DNA of 64,000 nucleotides from Bolinopsis microptera (taxonomy: Eukaryota > Ctenophora > Tentaculata > Lobata > Bolinopsidae): contig NC_087082.1 of the NCBI RefSeq assembly GCF_026151205.1, positions 310,001-374,000 on the forward strand, written 5' to 3'. Positions 45,678 through 56,734 of the stretch are shown here, in pieces. Each line of letters opens with the position of its first letter. Position 1 is the stretch's first letter. Under the pieces are notes generated by a model, which searched no databases, had not been told where the DNA came from, and saw only the letters and a list, made by a program, of their open reading frames with translations. The position numbers and the translations under genes were made by a program.

Positions 45678-45792
45678 TATCAGATAATTATACATTTATC
45701 AGATAATAGTACATTTATCAGATAATTATACATTTATCAGATAATTATACATTTATCAGATAATAATACATTTATCAGATAATAGTACATTC
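45678..45792. repeat. 19-21 bp array beside the exon 6 acceptor
   Basis: About six copies of CATTTATCAGATAATTATA (or AGTA) lie 11 bases upstream (minus strand) of the exon 6 acceptor. On the transcribed strand each reads TATCTGATAAATG, whose CTGAT resembles an animal branch-point sequence. Confidence 0.9.
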
Positions 45793-46225
45793 ATTATTAT
45801 AACAAGGTGGAGGATAAAATGTTTTGATGAAGCAAATCCGAAAAAATGTTTAATCATCGAAGAGTTATTATATATTAAATTGAAACACAATGTCAAAGAC
45901 AAATAAAACTCATATGAACAGAACATGCTACTTGTATTACTATTGTGTAGTTGGGGGGATTAAGGTGGGGACTGGGGGAGGGGGGGGGGGGGCGGGGGGG
46001 TTAAGGGGGGATTAAACTTTCAAAAAGATTTTGAGCTTGTCGCCATTTGATGCACAAACAAGTAACTTCAAGAAAATCTTACAAAATACCATTTCGAGCG
46101 GGAGCGCGAGCGACACATTATAACTCTACGTTTAAATCTAAGAATCTCGGTGTTAAATTTGAGGCAGGACAATAGCGATGAAAACACCAACTGACGTGAA
46201 CGACCAGAAGTTGCTACAAACAATG
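45793..46225. other. Intronic sequence with a G-run
   Basis: A G-rich stretch at 45953-46012 is followed by TTTTGAGCTTGTCGCCATTT. A similar pair (G-run, GTTAAGGGG, then AGCTTGTCGACACTTTT) is at 57222-57295, so both may derive from one interspersed repeat. Confidence 0.4.
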
Positions 46226-46333
46226 ATTGTGTAAGATTGTGTAAGATTGTGTAAGATTGTGTAAGATTGTGTAAGATTGTGTAAGATTGTGTAAGATTGT
46301 GTAAGATTGTGTAAGATTGTGTAAGATTGTGTA
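46226..46333. repeat. 10 bp array TGTGTAAGAT, about 11 copies
   Basis: The array lies in the intron 25 bases downstream of the exon 5 donor on the transcribed (minus) strand. Confidence 0.95.
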
Positions 46334-46357
46334 CGATTTTCAGAAAGTTATACTCAC

Positions 46358-46445
46358 TTCTGGTTGTACTGTTCTCTGGTAGCGAGGTCTGGTATTTGTG
46401 AGTCAGAAACTGTCTTGCTAACTTCCAGATACTTCTTCGTCAACT
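46358..46445 (-). CDS. TMCC-like gene, exon 5 (coiled coil)
   Basis: The 88-base exon starts with two bases that complete a glutamate codon and encodes LTKKYLEVSKTVSDSQIPDL then ATREQYNQ plus two bases. The Y-L-[KE]-[LV] near its start matches the EYLKLAN block of TMCC proteins, at the same distance from the preceding I-K-V block in exon 4. The acceptor has a good pyrimidine tract (CTACCGTCTCCTTCAG) and the donor is AA|GTGAGT. A proline at IPDL would bend the helix in the middle. Its neighbours in phase are exons 4 and 6. Confidence 0.7.
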
Positions 46446-47129
46446 CTGAAGGAGACGGTAGTATAGTAGTACAGTAGAAATGAGGGAATGTGTTAACTGT
46501 ATGGCATTTTTAATCAGCTCAGAAATTACTCCTTCTTTCTGAGAATCCATCCCCCCCCCCCCCCCATCATTACTCCTTCATCAATGTTGTCAAAGCTATT
46601 TTATTCGAAATTTTAGACCTGGAGGTCTCAAATTGCTGGGCAGCGACATTGTCCTTAGAAATCTATTCTTCGTTTCCATCCTGCTGTTTTCTTAATCATT
46701 CAATGACGAAAAAAAATCAGTTCGAATGCACAATTGGTATACGTTAAGAAAGAGACCTACAAAATTAGGGAAATCAGTTCCGTGTTATTCTAAATTCTAT
46801 TGAATAAAGCAAACCGCAATCCCTCCTACTGTACTACTATACTACTGTCGAGAAGCAAATCATTTGAAGACAACTATAACCGGTTTCCTATTGCTAATGA
46901 TTGAGGAGCACTACCCTACTAATGGCAAATCACTACACTGGCTGTGATAACCAGTCTTCTCAGTCTTGTTAATTGCATGATAATAAATTAATGTAATATG
47001 CAAAATGAGATGTAATTATCCTTGCATATTATATAATCAGTAAAAATGATAAGTAATGATAAGTAATGATAAGTAATGATACTGTTTACAAGAGCTCATT
47101 ATCCGTCTTATCATGTCTAGATTGTCTAG
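46446..47129. other. Intronic sequence
   Basis: A C-run is at 46551-46565 and four copies of TAATGATAAG at about 47043-47080. No exon was recognised. Confidence 0.4.
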
Positions 47130-47334
47130 TTAAAGGACTTATACACTAAAACAGGGTTTAAAGGTTTAATGTCGTCTCGCCCAAATGACCATCTTGAGCA
47201 TCATTTCCAAAATCAACAATTTTTTTGCAATTGAGCATTTCCTGGTTTGAAATAATGGCAAAAACACAGAAATAGTTCCATTTGGGCTGGATAACACTAA
47301 ACTCTATTTTGGTGTATACTGTATAGGTCCTTAA
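47130..47334. mobile_element. TTAA-flanked MITE, about 200 bp
   Basis: TTAA occurs at both ends (47130-47133 and 47331-47334). The inverted ends are AGGACTTATACACTAAAACA on the left and, as reverse complement, GGACCTATACAGTATACACC on the right, followed by similar AGGGTTTA / AGAGTTTA. Inner CCCAAATG words are also inverted. TTAA duplications are typical of piggyBac- or Kolobok-type elements. A related left half is at 62784. Confidence 0.65.
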
Positions 47335-47673
47335 GTTGCAGTTATATATCAGGACGTTTATTTAAAGCCAGTACAGCAATTTGGATGAAAGAAGGAAAAG
47401 CGGCACTATCCAAGGATTCCGACAGAGTTCCATAGAATTCAACTGAAGCATACTCCACCGTAATATGCATACTCCGCCGTAATATGCTTCCGTGGAATTC
47501 AACTGAAGCATACTCCACCGTAATATGCATACTCCATCCGAATATGCTTCGGTGGAATTCTGCGGAGCTATGAGCTTAGAGCTGGTTAGAATGTGCTGAA
47601 AAAGAAAGGTGCCGTTCAACGTGAGTAGTAGTCAAGGTGAGACATCTCAACAATCGTGTGGACGGTTGACTGA
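47335..47673. repeat. About 60 bp repeat, two copies, and flank
   Basis: The words GAATTCAACTGAAGCATACT and CCACCGTAATATGCATACTC recur at about 47436 and 47495. The flanks are unassigned. Confidence 0.6.
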
Positions 47674-48005
47674 CAGAACAAAGAAAGATAAGAGGGAAAT
47701 GTGTGGTGAGTAGTCCGATGAGTAGAGACTACTAAATACAGGAACAAAGAAAGATAAGAGGGAATTGTGTGTGAGTAGTCCGTATGAGTAGAGACTAACT
47801 ATTACAGGAACAAAGAAAGATAAGAGGGGAAATTGTGGTGTTGAGTAGTCCGATGAGTAGAGACTACTAATACAGGAACAAAGAAAGATAAGAGGGAAAT
47901 GTGTGGTGAGTAGTCCGATGAGTAGAGACTACTAATACAGGAACAAAGAAAGATAAGAGGGAAATGTGTGGTGAGTAGTCCGATGAGTAGAGACTACTAT
48001 ATACA
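47674..48005. repeat. About 65 bp minisatellite, five copies
   Basis: The unit contains GAACAAAGAAAGATAAGAGG and GTGGTGAGTAGTCCGATGAG. Copies 2 and 3 have small insertions. On the plus strand GGTGAGT resembles a splice donor, but this is opposite to the gene's strand. Confidence 0.9.
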
Positions 48006-48209
48006 GGAGAGTATATAGTAGAGACTACATGTTGTTACTCCCACTACACACCTACTTCAACTCAGCGGTAAAATACTGGGATCATTCTAACAAATGGTAA
48101 AGAAATTACATTATCGTATTATATATATCATCATGTGGACCGCATAAAATGAACAGTGCATAACATAACCGTTTCGATGGTCAAATATACTAATGTACAC
48201 TAATATATA

Positions 48210-48806
48210 CAGGGGGTGGGCCAAAAGTCAGTACCATTCGTTGGGTCTTATACCACCGCCATGTTTTATATTTGAGAGTTGTTGCTTTGCAGATGGCATA
48301 CTGTACCTACTTGTTTTGAAGATTCCGTCACACAAAATTGAAAATTCGATTTTTCGGGGCCACACCCGAATCAAGATTGAATTGTTATACTCGTGTTTGT
48401 GAACAAGTTAGAGACTCCGTTGTAACATATTGCAATAGGTAACTTCAACTTTGAAATCTCATAATTACTATTAAATTGAGTTTGATTTTTTTCAAAAATG
48501 TGCCAAAATCATTCATGAAATCCCCGGCTGTGCCCCCGGTAAATGCATGGTTTTTGGCCGGGCCGGGGGTAAATTTATTGGCCGGGGCCGGGGTTTACCC
48601 CCGGCGAATTGCCAAATTTTGGCCGGGGCCGGGAAGGGCCGGGGGTTTATGATTTGGCCCGGGGCCGAGGCAGGGGCCGGACCCCGGTCGACCACTGGAA
48701 CCTTCATTTGAAAAAAATGAACACGAATATTTTTCGATTTGACAAATTCCTCGGACCAATGGTCAACGTATGGTACTGACTTTGGCCCCCCCCCCCCCCC
48801 CCCCTG
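48210..48806. mobile_element. Mariner-like MITE, copy 2, with TA duplication
   Basis: The left end CAGGGGGTGGGCCAAAAGTC (48210) and the right end (...TTTGGCC, C-run, CTG, 48806) are inverted repeats flanked by TA on both sides. Subterminal blocks match the copy at 12.75-14.03 kb. It has no transposase; instead its centre holds a GC-rich insert. It lies in intron 4 of the TMCC-like gene. Confidence 0.75.
48530..48695. repeat. GC-rich GGCCGGG repeat block in the MITE
   Basis: About 165 bases of GGCCGGGGCCGGG, GGGTAAA and CCCCCGG words, strikingly GC-rich against AT-rich surroundings. It produces the proline/arginine-rich minus-strand frame at 48513-48707, which I do not regard as a gene. Confidence 0.8.
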
Positions 48807-48819
48807 TATGTATGATATA

Positions 48820-48930
48820 TACTAATAAACATATTTAAAATATATAGTAATATATGTAGGATATATGCTAATATACGTAGGATATATGCTAATATGAGTA
48901 GAATATATGCTAATATATGTAGGATAATGC
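48820..48930. repeat. About 22 bp AT-rich repeat, four copies
   Basis: Copies of ATATATGCTAATATACGTAG with small differences follow the mariner MITE. Confidence 0.8.
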
Positions 48931-49131
48931 AGTATAGAGACTAAGTTGCTCTCTCAGCTTAAGCACAAAGAAATGTAACAAATAGGTAAATGTACTTTTA
49001 AGGTTACTGAGAATTCTAGAGTACAGGCTCATAGACATAATCAACAATGATTAATGAATATTGTGTGGATGAGAAAGGTTAATTATAGTATAAATATATA
49101 CAGTATAATTAATTAATACCTGTGTACACGC

Positions 49132-49177
49132 TGCTACTAGAGTACCTGAGTTGTTGCGCTGTGCCACTTCAATCTCC
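49132..49177 (-). pseudogene. Duplicated 3' end of exon 4 with its splice donor
   Basis: This copies 49323-49368 with a few differences. It includes about 35 bases of exon 4 coding sequence (reading EIEVAQRNNS where exon 4 has EIEVTQRNNT) and the donor CAG|GTACT. It has no acceptor of its own. The 8 bp array lies between the two copies, so the array and the duplication probably arose together. Confidence 0.75.
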
Positions 49178-49178
49178 T

Positions 49179-49319
49179 GGTTACCTGGTTACCTGTTAGC
49201 TGTTAGCTGGTTAGCTGGTTAGCTGGTTACCTGGTTACCTGGTTGACTGGTTACCTGGTTACCTGGTTACCTGGTTACCTGGTTACTTGGTTACCTGGTT
49301 ACCTGGTTACCTGGTTACA
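49179..49319. repeat. 8 bp array GGTTACCT between two donor copies
   Basis: About 17 copies of GGTTACCT, with GGTTAGCT variants at the left. On the transcribed strand it reads CAGGTAACCAGGTAAC, so each unit holds an AG|GTAAC donor-like word. Confidence 0.9.
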
Positions 49320-49334
49320 TGGCTACTACAGTAC

Positions 49335-49413
49335 CTGTGTTGTTGCGCTGTGTCACTTCAATCTCCGACTTAACTTTGATTAACTCTCTTTCCACATCAA
49401 CCACAGAGGTTAA
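49335..49413 (-). CDS. TMCC-like gene, exon 4 (coiled coil start)
   Basis: The 79-base exon starts in phase 0 after TATTTCTTCAG and encodes LTSVVDVERELIKVKSEIEV then TQRNNT plus one base. The donor is CAG|GTACTG. ELIKVKSEIEV aligns with the KILKVTEQIKI block that opens the first coiled coil of TMCC proteins, and the spacing to the YL block in exon 5 is the same. The last 35 bases and the donor are duplicated 190 bases downstream on the transcribed strand. Confidence 0.7.
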
Positions 49414-49492
49414 CTGAAGAAATACAGTTCTAGTCAGATTATTTTAATGAAGTCGTCACCATGGTGATACATGATCGTTACCATGGTGATAC

Positions 49493-50641
49493 CAGTGAAA
49501 GCAGTATTAATGACATTCTCACTTTTCAGAACTAAGTGCCTAATACAATTAAGATATAACATCTAAACAGTTTTATTCCTGTTCCATATGATCTAGGATA
49601 GTCAGGGGCTACAAAACCTGACCAAGTTTAGCTCAATCCAGTACTGCGCGTTTGAGATATGAGGTTAAATTATACCAAAAATAGGGGTTTTCTGGTGTGA
49701 CATCATTGTAAATTTTTGGAGTATATCCTCAATATCTCACAAACTATCCATTTGTGGTCTTTTCTGAGGTTACACTATCTGTTTCCTCTGGCAATTCGGT
49801 TCAGAGTCAATTAAGTTTGAAACAAAATCTCAGTATATGTGGAAGGACTGAGGATATCAAGTTTGTAAACGCGCGCGCCGCGCGCGCGCGCGCACACACA
49901 CATATAATGACCTCATATCTTCCACATTTAATGATTTTTATAGAAATTCTTTCACCATCCTGTAGCACTCATGTGCTAGTAGATAGCAATCAAATCATGT
50001 CCTTTAAAAGCTTTAGATAGAGAACTGAGGGAGAAAATTCATGTTTGTAAACGCGCGCGCGCGCGCGCGCTGCATGGCCCACTGCCCAGACTAGTATCAA
50101 TGGACGGGAGGATTAAAGTACTTCATACACACCAGCATGCGCATTGATGGCTTAAAAATGAAGCTAAGACATACTCCTATCAGATCCACCATAAGTTAGA
50201 TACCATAATAATCATTAAATGTGTCTAAAATGAGGAAGCTTTGACAGTTGGCGAGTGGTTTTGGCAAATTTTGGTATAAATGGGCCCTGAATCATATTTT
50301 TCTCATTAAAATCACATATATCACGAATATTTATGTGTGTTGGGTGTATCCTCAGTGGTATCAACCATTTCAATCATCTAGAGCAGCTTCCTGATTTCTT
50401 TATCTCATGAAAATGGGGCAAAAAAAGCTCATAAATAGTCCAAAATCGGTCATTTTCGCCGCTTTAATTAACCTCATTCCTGGCACCCAGAACACTTTGG
50501 GTACTCAAAACATGATTTTTTCGATACCTCAGACCCCTAACTAGCACATGGAGCCAGAAAGAACAGCATGTAGGGACTTCTAAATTTTCATGGTTGAGAA
50601 CCCAATGTCACACTATTCGTTCATTAATCCTGCTTTCACTG
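49493..50641. mobile_element. 1149 bp DNA transposon with CAGTGAAAGCAG ends
   Basis: The two ends are inverted repeats of about 21 bp with one mismatch (CAGTGAAAGCAG...ATTAATGA). The element is flanked by ATAC on both sides (49489-49492, 50642-50645), a 4 bp target duplication, and it splits a run of GATCGTCACCATGGTGATAC words found on each side. It has no visible transposase. Inside are two CG-repeat tracts (about 49870-49895 and 50051-50071), each preceded by GTTTGTAAACGCGCGCG. I cannot assign the superfamily. Confidence 0.75.
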
Positions 50642-50804
50642 ATACATGATCGTCACCATGGTGATACATGATCGTCACCATGACCAGTACATACTGTTGC
50701 ATATCTCAGCCATGCTTTTTGAGATATTTACATTTTAAGTACTGCAAATAACAATAATACAGGAACCTGGCTAAAATATCTTTAGCTAAGAGTATTAGAG
50801 TAAC

Positions 50805-50952
50805 CTCTCTGAATATGCTGGAGAATAGTCCATCAACATCCACATTCTCATCATCTGAGTCAACAGTGTAGTTGTCCGGGTCATTTACTGGTGCTGCCAT
50901 GGTTATTTGAGAAGCTTCCACAGGTTCCAACCTCGTGTTTCTTAGCAATGGT
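50805..50952 (-). CDS. TMCC-like gene, exon 3 (acidic region)
   Basis: The 148-base exon completes one codon and encodes PLLRNTRLEPVEASQITMAA, then PVNDPDNYTVDSDDENVDVD and GLFSSIFRE. The middle is strongly acidic (DSDDENVDVD), suggesting a disordered linker. The acceptor CCATTCTTCCAG is good; the donor GAGAG|GTTACT is weak but gives the phase 0 end that exon 4 needs. An internal methionine (ITMAAP) could be a start in another transcript. I know of no domain in it. Confidence 0.65.
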
Positions 50953-51009
50953 CTGGAAGAATGGTTTAGTTAGTCAGCTGAAAGTTAATAGATTGGGTCG
51001 CGGTAACTT

Positions 51010-52899
51010 ACCGGATAAGTGTAGTGTACCCCCTGGATAAGTGTAGTGTAACCCCCGGATAAATGTAGTGTACCCCCATATAAGTGTAGTGTACCCCCCG
51101 GATAAGAATAGTGTACCCCCCAGATAAGTGTAGTGTAACCCCCGGATAAATGTAGGTGTACCCCCATATAAGTGTAGTGTACCCCCCGGATATGAATTAG
51201 TGTACCCCCCAGATAAGTGTAGTGTACCCCAGAAAGTGTAGTGTACCCCCGGATAAGTGTAGTGTACCCCCCCAGATAAGTGTAGTTGTACCCCCCCAGA
51301 TAAGTGTAGTGTACCCCCTGGATAAGTGTAGTGTACCCCTGGATAAGTGTAATGTACCCCCTGGGATAAGTGTAGTGTACCCCCGGATAAGTGTGGTGTA
51401 CCCCGGATAAGTGTAGTGTAACCCCCCGGATAAGTGTAGTGTACCCCCGGATAAGTGTAGTGTACCCCCCGGATAAATGTAGTGTACCCCCCAGATAAGT
51501 GTAATGTACCCCCTGGATAAGTGTAGTGTACCCCTGGATAAGTGTAGTGTACCCCCAGATAAGTGTAGTGTAACCCCCGGATAAATGTAGTGTACCCCCC
51601 ATATAAGTTAGTGTACCCCCGATAAGTAAGAGTGTACCCCCCCCCCCCAGATAAGTGTAATGTACCCCCTGGATAAGTGTAGTTTACCCTGGATAAGTGT
51701 AATGTACCCCCTGGATAAGTGAGTGTACCCCGGATAAGTGAGTGTAACCCCCGGATAAGTGTAGTGTTCCCCCGATAAGTGTAGTGTACCCCCGGATAAG
51801 TGTAGATGTACCCCCGGATAAGTGTAGTGTACCCCCGATAAGTGGTAGTGTACCCCCGATAAGTGTAGTGTACCCCCGGATAAGTGTAGTGTACCCCGAT
51901 AAGTGTAGTGTACCCCCCGGATAAGGTAGTGTACCACCCTTATAAGTGTAAGTGTACCCCCCCCCCCGATAAGAATAGTGTTACCCCCAGATAAGTGTAA
52001 ATGTACCCCCGGATAGTGTAGTGTACCCCCGGATAAGTGTAGTGGTACCCCCCCCGGATAAGTGTAGTGTACCCCCGGATAAGTGTAGTGGTACCCCCGA
52101 TAAGTGTAGTGTATACCCCCGATAAGTGTAGTGTACCCCCGGATAAGTGTAGTGTACCCCCCAGATAAGTGTAGTGTACCCCCCCAGATAAGTGGTAGTG
52201 TACCCCCTGGATAAGTGTAGTGTACCCCCGGATAAGTGTAGTGTACCCCCGGATAAGTGTAGTGTACCCCCCCAGATAAGTGTATGTACCCCCCCAGATA
52301 AGTGTTAGTGTACCCCCCATATAAGTGTAGTGTACCCCCGGATAAGTGTAGTGTTCCCCCGGATAAGTGTAGTGTACCCCCCATATAAGTGTAGTGTACC
52401 CCCCGGATAAGAATAGTGAACCCCCCCCCAGATAAGTGTAATGTACCCCCTGGATAAGTGTAATGTACCCCTGGATAAGTGTAATGTACCCCCTGGATAA
52501 GTGTAGTGTACCCCCGGATAAGTGTAGTGTACCCCCCGGATAAGTGTAGTGTACCCCCGGAAAAGTGTAGTGTACCCCCGGGTAAGTGTAGTGTACCCCC
52601 GGATAAGTGTAGTGTACCCCCGGATAAGTGTATTGTACCCCCCGGATAAGTGTGAGTGTACCCCCCCCCCCCCCCCCCCCCCCCCCCGGATAAGGTGGAA
52701 TGTACCCCTGGATAAGTGTAGTGTACCCCTGGATAAGTGTAGTGTACCCCCGGATAAGTGTGGTGTACCCCCGGATAAGTGTAGTGTACCCCCGGATAAG
52801 TGTAGTGTACCCCCGGATAAGTGTAGTGTACCCCTGGATAAGTGTAGTGTACCCCCAGATAAGTGTAGTGTACCCCCGGATAAGTGTAGTGTACCCCCT
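51010..52899. repeat. 21 bp minisatellite, left part
   Basis: The unit contains GGATAAGTGTAGTGTACCCC with 4-8 C. It begins about 55 bases upstream (transcribed strand) of the exon 3 acceptor. Unit length varies through C-run changes and small indels; a run of about 28 C is at 52660-52687. The period of 21 keeps frames open ([21 protein letters not shown]), which are not genes. Confidence 0.95.
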
Positions 52900-53607
52900 T
52901 TCAGCTGAAGATTATGCCGATTGAAGACCGCTTTGACTTCTTGGATCTCATCTTCTTCTTTAAAATTGGGAAGCAACATATACCTGTCACTTTACCCTCA
53001 TATTTGCAACCATTTCAAGGCCACTCAAGGCTCAGAAATAGTCACATGGACTCTCTATGTTTTGTAAGCTCTATCTCCACCTCGAGCAAGCTCCAACGCT
53101 TTTTGCCAAGAATTTCTTCTATAGGACCCACACTAAGTGGAATCACATTCCTCTAGATATCCGTGAGATAGAGAGTAATCACTGATTTTAAAAGTAAACT
53201 TTCCACTTACATGTGGGGGAAATTATCCCGGTGGATTCGGACTCTGACTTGACTTTCAATAGAAACAAATCCGTAAATAGTTTATTCAAGATTATCTATT
53301 CTTGCTGTCTGCATTCACATATTCTCAATTTCATCTCACAGCACAATATTTTATGAATTGATTGAATGGGTGTGTGATTTTGTTTAAAGTAACTTATTAC
53401 AATTTTATAAGGGCCCATGCTTGTGCAGGAGCTGCATTTGCACTCAATATCTGTGTTTGGTGACCCTCAGGGCCTTTGGTTACATACATTTTGTCCGAGA
53501 CAATTCAACTTTGACAATCCATGCTTAGAGACAATATTATATTTAACTAATTCATTGTGTAAACTTGTATGTAATTGACTGATTTGAAAGATTTCAATGA
53601 AAAAAAA
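52900..53607 (+). mobile_element. 5'-truncated LINE inserted in the 21 bp array
   Basis: About 700 bases of unique sequence interrupt the array and end in an A-run (53600-53607). The frame from 52914 to 53156 resembles the C-terminal end of LINE reverse transcriptases: FDFLDLIFFFKIGKQHIPVT, LPSYLQPFQG, then RFLPRISSIGP near the position of the usual RTIRxWNxLP block. After a stop, ITDFKSKLSTYMW continues the pattern. Truncation at the 5' end, an A-tail and the plus orientation fit target-primed insertion. The frame has stops, so the copy is dead; it is not obviously the same family as the 2.6-6.9 kb LINE. Confidence 0.55.
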
Positions 53608-56600
53608 GTGTAGTGTACCCCCCCAGATAAGTGTAGTGTACCCCCCCAGATAAGTGTAGTGTACCCCCTGGATAAGTGTAGTGTACCCCTGGATAAGTGT
53701 AATGTACCCCCTGGAGTAAGTGTAGTGTACCCCCGATAAGGGGTGGTGTACCCCCGGATAAGTGTAGTGTACCCCTGGATAAGTGTAGTGTACCCCGGAT
53801 AAGTGTAGTGTACCCCCCGGATAAATGTAGTGTACCCCCCAGATAAGTGTAATGTGACCCCCTGGATAAGTGTAGTGTACCCCCGATAAGTGTAGTGTAA
53901 CCCCCGATATATGTAGTGTACCCCCATATAAGTGTAGTGTACCCCCCGGATAGAATAGTGTACCCCCCCCCCCCAGATAGTGTAGATGTACCCCCTGGAT
54001 AAGTGTAGTGTACCCCTGGATAAGTGTAATGTACCCCCGGATAAGTGTAGTGTACCCCCGATAAGTGTAGTGTACGCCCCGGATAAGTGTAGTGTTCCCC
54101 GGATAAGTGTAGTGTTACCCCCGGATAAGTGTAATGTACCCCCGGATAAGTGTAGTGTACCCCCGGATAAGTGTAGTGTACCCCGGATAAGTGTAGTGTA
54201 CCCCGGATAGAGTGTAGTGTACCCCCGATAAGGTGTAGTGTACCCCCCGATAAGTGTAGTGGTACCCCCCATATAAGTGTAGTGTACCCCCCCCCCCCGG
54301 ATAAGAAATAGTGTACCCCCAGATAAGTGTAATGTACCCCCGATAATGTAGTGTACCCCCGGGATAAGTGGTAGTGTACCCCCCCGGAGAAGTGTAGTGT
54401 ACCCCCGGATAAGTGTAGTGTACCCCCCGGATAAGTGTAGTGTACCCCCGATAAGTGTAGTGTACCCCCGGATAATGTAGTGTACCCCCCCCAGATAAGT
54501 GTAGTGTACCCCCCCCCCCCCCAGATAAGTGAGGACCCCCCGAAAGTGATTAACCCCCGGAAAGTGTATTACCCCCGAAATTTTAGTGGGCCCCCGGATA
54601 AGTTTTTATGAACCCCCGGAAAAGAGGACCCCCCAAAATGTATGACCCCCCCCATAAAATAGTTAACCCCCCCGATAAGGAAAAACCCCCATAAGGGGTA
54701 CCCCCGGATAAGTGTAGGGGTCCCCCGGAAATGAGGGGACCCCCATAATTTTTGGACCCCCCCCCCCAATTTAAAACCCCCGGGAAAAAGACCCCGGAAA
54801 TGTATTTACCCCCGATAAAGGTATTACCCCCCCAGATAATTTTTACCCCCAAATAAATTTCCCCCCGGAAAAGGATGACCCCCGAAAGTGTAGTGTCCCC
54901 GGGGGAAAGTGGGTTACCCCCATAAAAAGGACCCCCCCCAAAAAATGTGTTACCCCCGGAAAATTTTTACCCCCGGAAATGTGGTACCCCCTGGAAAAGT
55001 TGTGTTTTTTTTTCCCCGGAAAAGGGTATTTCCCCCGGAAAGTTATTTACCCCCATAGGGGATTACCCCGAAAGTTTTCCCCCGGGATTAAAGGGGGAAA
55101 TGGTAAAAATTGTGTAAAAGTGTTGAGAAAAAGAAAGGGTAAAGGAAAGGTTTTGTACCCCAAAGTGGTGTCCCCCGGATTGTTATTACCCCCCGGAAAA
55201 ATTTTGTGTACCCCCATTGATGTACCCCCAGAAAGTTAGTTACCCCCGATAATGTGTTACCCCTGTAATTATTACCCCCATAATTATTTCCCCCAAATTA
55301 GTGTACCCCTGGATAAGTGTAGTGTAACCCCCGGATAAGTGTAGTGTACCCCCGATAAGTGTAGTGTACCCCCGGATAAGTATAGTGTCCCCCCGGATAA
55401 GTGTAGTGTTCCCCCGGATAAGTGTAGTGTTCCCCCGGATAAGTGTAGTGTACCCCCGGATAAGTGTAGTGTACCCCCCCAGATAAGTGTAGTGTACCCC
55501 CGGATAAGTGTAGTGTACCCCCGGATAAGTGTAGTGTAACCCCCGGATAAGTGTAGTGTACCCCCGGATAAGTGTAGTGTACCCCCGGATAAGTGTAGTG
55601 TACCCCCGGATAAGTGTAGTGTTCCCCCGGATAAGTGTAGTGTACCCCCGGATAAGTGTAGTGTACCCCCTGGATAAGTGTAGTGTACCCCCTGGATAAG
55701 TGTAATGTACCCCCTGGATAAGTGTAGTGTAACCCCCGGATAAGTGTAGTGTACCCCTGGATAAGTGTAGTGTAACCCCTGGATAAGTGTAATGTACCCC
55801 CTGGATAAGTGTAGTGTACCCCCGGATAAGTGTAGTGTACCCCCCCGGATAAGTGTAGTGTTCCCCCGGATAAGTGTAGTTTACCCCTGGATAAGTGTAG
55901 TGTAACCCCCGGATAAGTGTAGTGTACCCCTGGATAAGTGTAGTGTAACCCCTGGATTAGTGTAGTGTAACCCCCGGATAAGTGTAGTGTACCCCCGGAT
56001 AAGTGTAGTGTACCACCGGATAAGTGTAGTGTACCCCCCGGATAAGTGTAGTGTTCCCCCCGGATAAGTGTAGTGTACCCCCGGATAAGTGTAGTGTACC
56101 CCCGGATAAGTGTAGTGTTCCCCCGATAAGTGTAGTGTACCCCTGGATAAGTGTAGTGTAACCCCCGGATAAGTGTAGTGTACCCCTGGATAAGTGTAGT
56201 GTAACCCCTGGATAAGTGTAATGTACCCCCTGGATAAGTGTAGTGTACCCCCTGGATAAGTGTAATGTACCCCTGGATAAGTGTAGTGTACCCCCGGATA
56301 AGTGTAGTGTACCCCCGGATAAGTGTAGTGTACCCCCATATAAGTGTAGTGTAACCCCCGGATAAGAGTAGTGTACCTCCGGATAAGTGTAGTGTACCCC
56401 CGGATAAGTGTAGTGTACCCCCGGATAAGTGTAGTGTACCCCTGGATAAGTGTAGTGTACCCCCGGATAAGTGTAGTGTACCCCCGGATAAGTGTAGTGT
56501 ACCCCTGGATAAGTGTAGTGTACCCCTGGATAAGTGTAGTGTACCCCCGGATAAGTGTAGTGTACCCCCAGATAAGTGTAGTGTACCCCCGGATAAGTGT

Positions 56601-56636
56601 AGTGTACCCCCGGATAAGTGTAATGTACCCCCCCCC
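53608..56636. repeat. 21 bp minisatellite, right part, with a degraded zone
   Basis: The same unit as at 51.0-52.9 kb continues after the LINE insertion. From about 54530 to 55310 the units decay into C-runs and A-runs with lost bases, then become clean again to 56636. The right edge is about 120 bases from the exon 2 donor. Confidence 0.95.
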
Positions 56637-56734
56637 CCCATTATGCATGAATAACTCACACCTCAGACGATAATAATTGTTAACTAAAATATTCAATTTC
56701 GGATCTTTGAATAATACAACAAATGAGTGGTTTT

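Noticed and set aside
48513-48707. Proline/arginine-rich minus-strand frame
   Set aside because: It is a by-product of the GC-rich GGCCGGG block.
50985-56696. Frames with [14 protein letters not shown] and HYTYPGV repeats
   Set aside because: These are three readings of one 21 bp unit; C-run changes shift between them.
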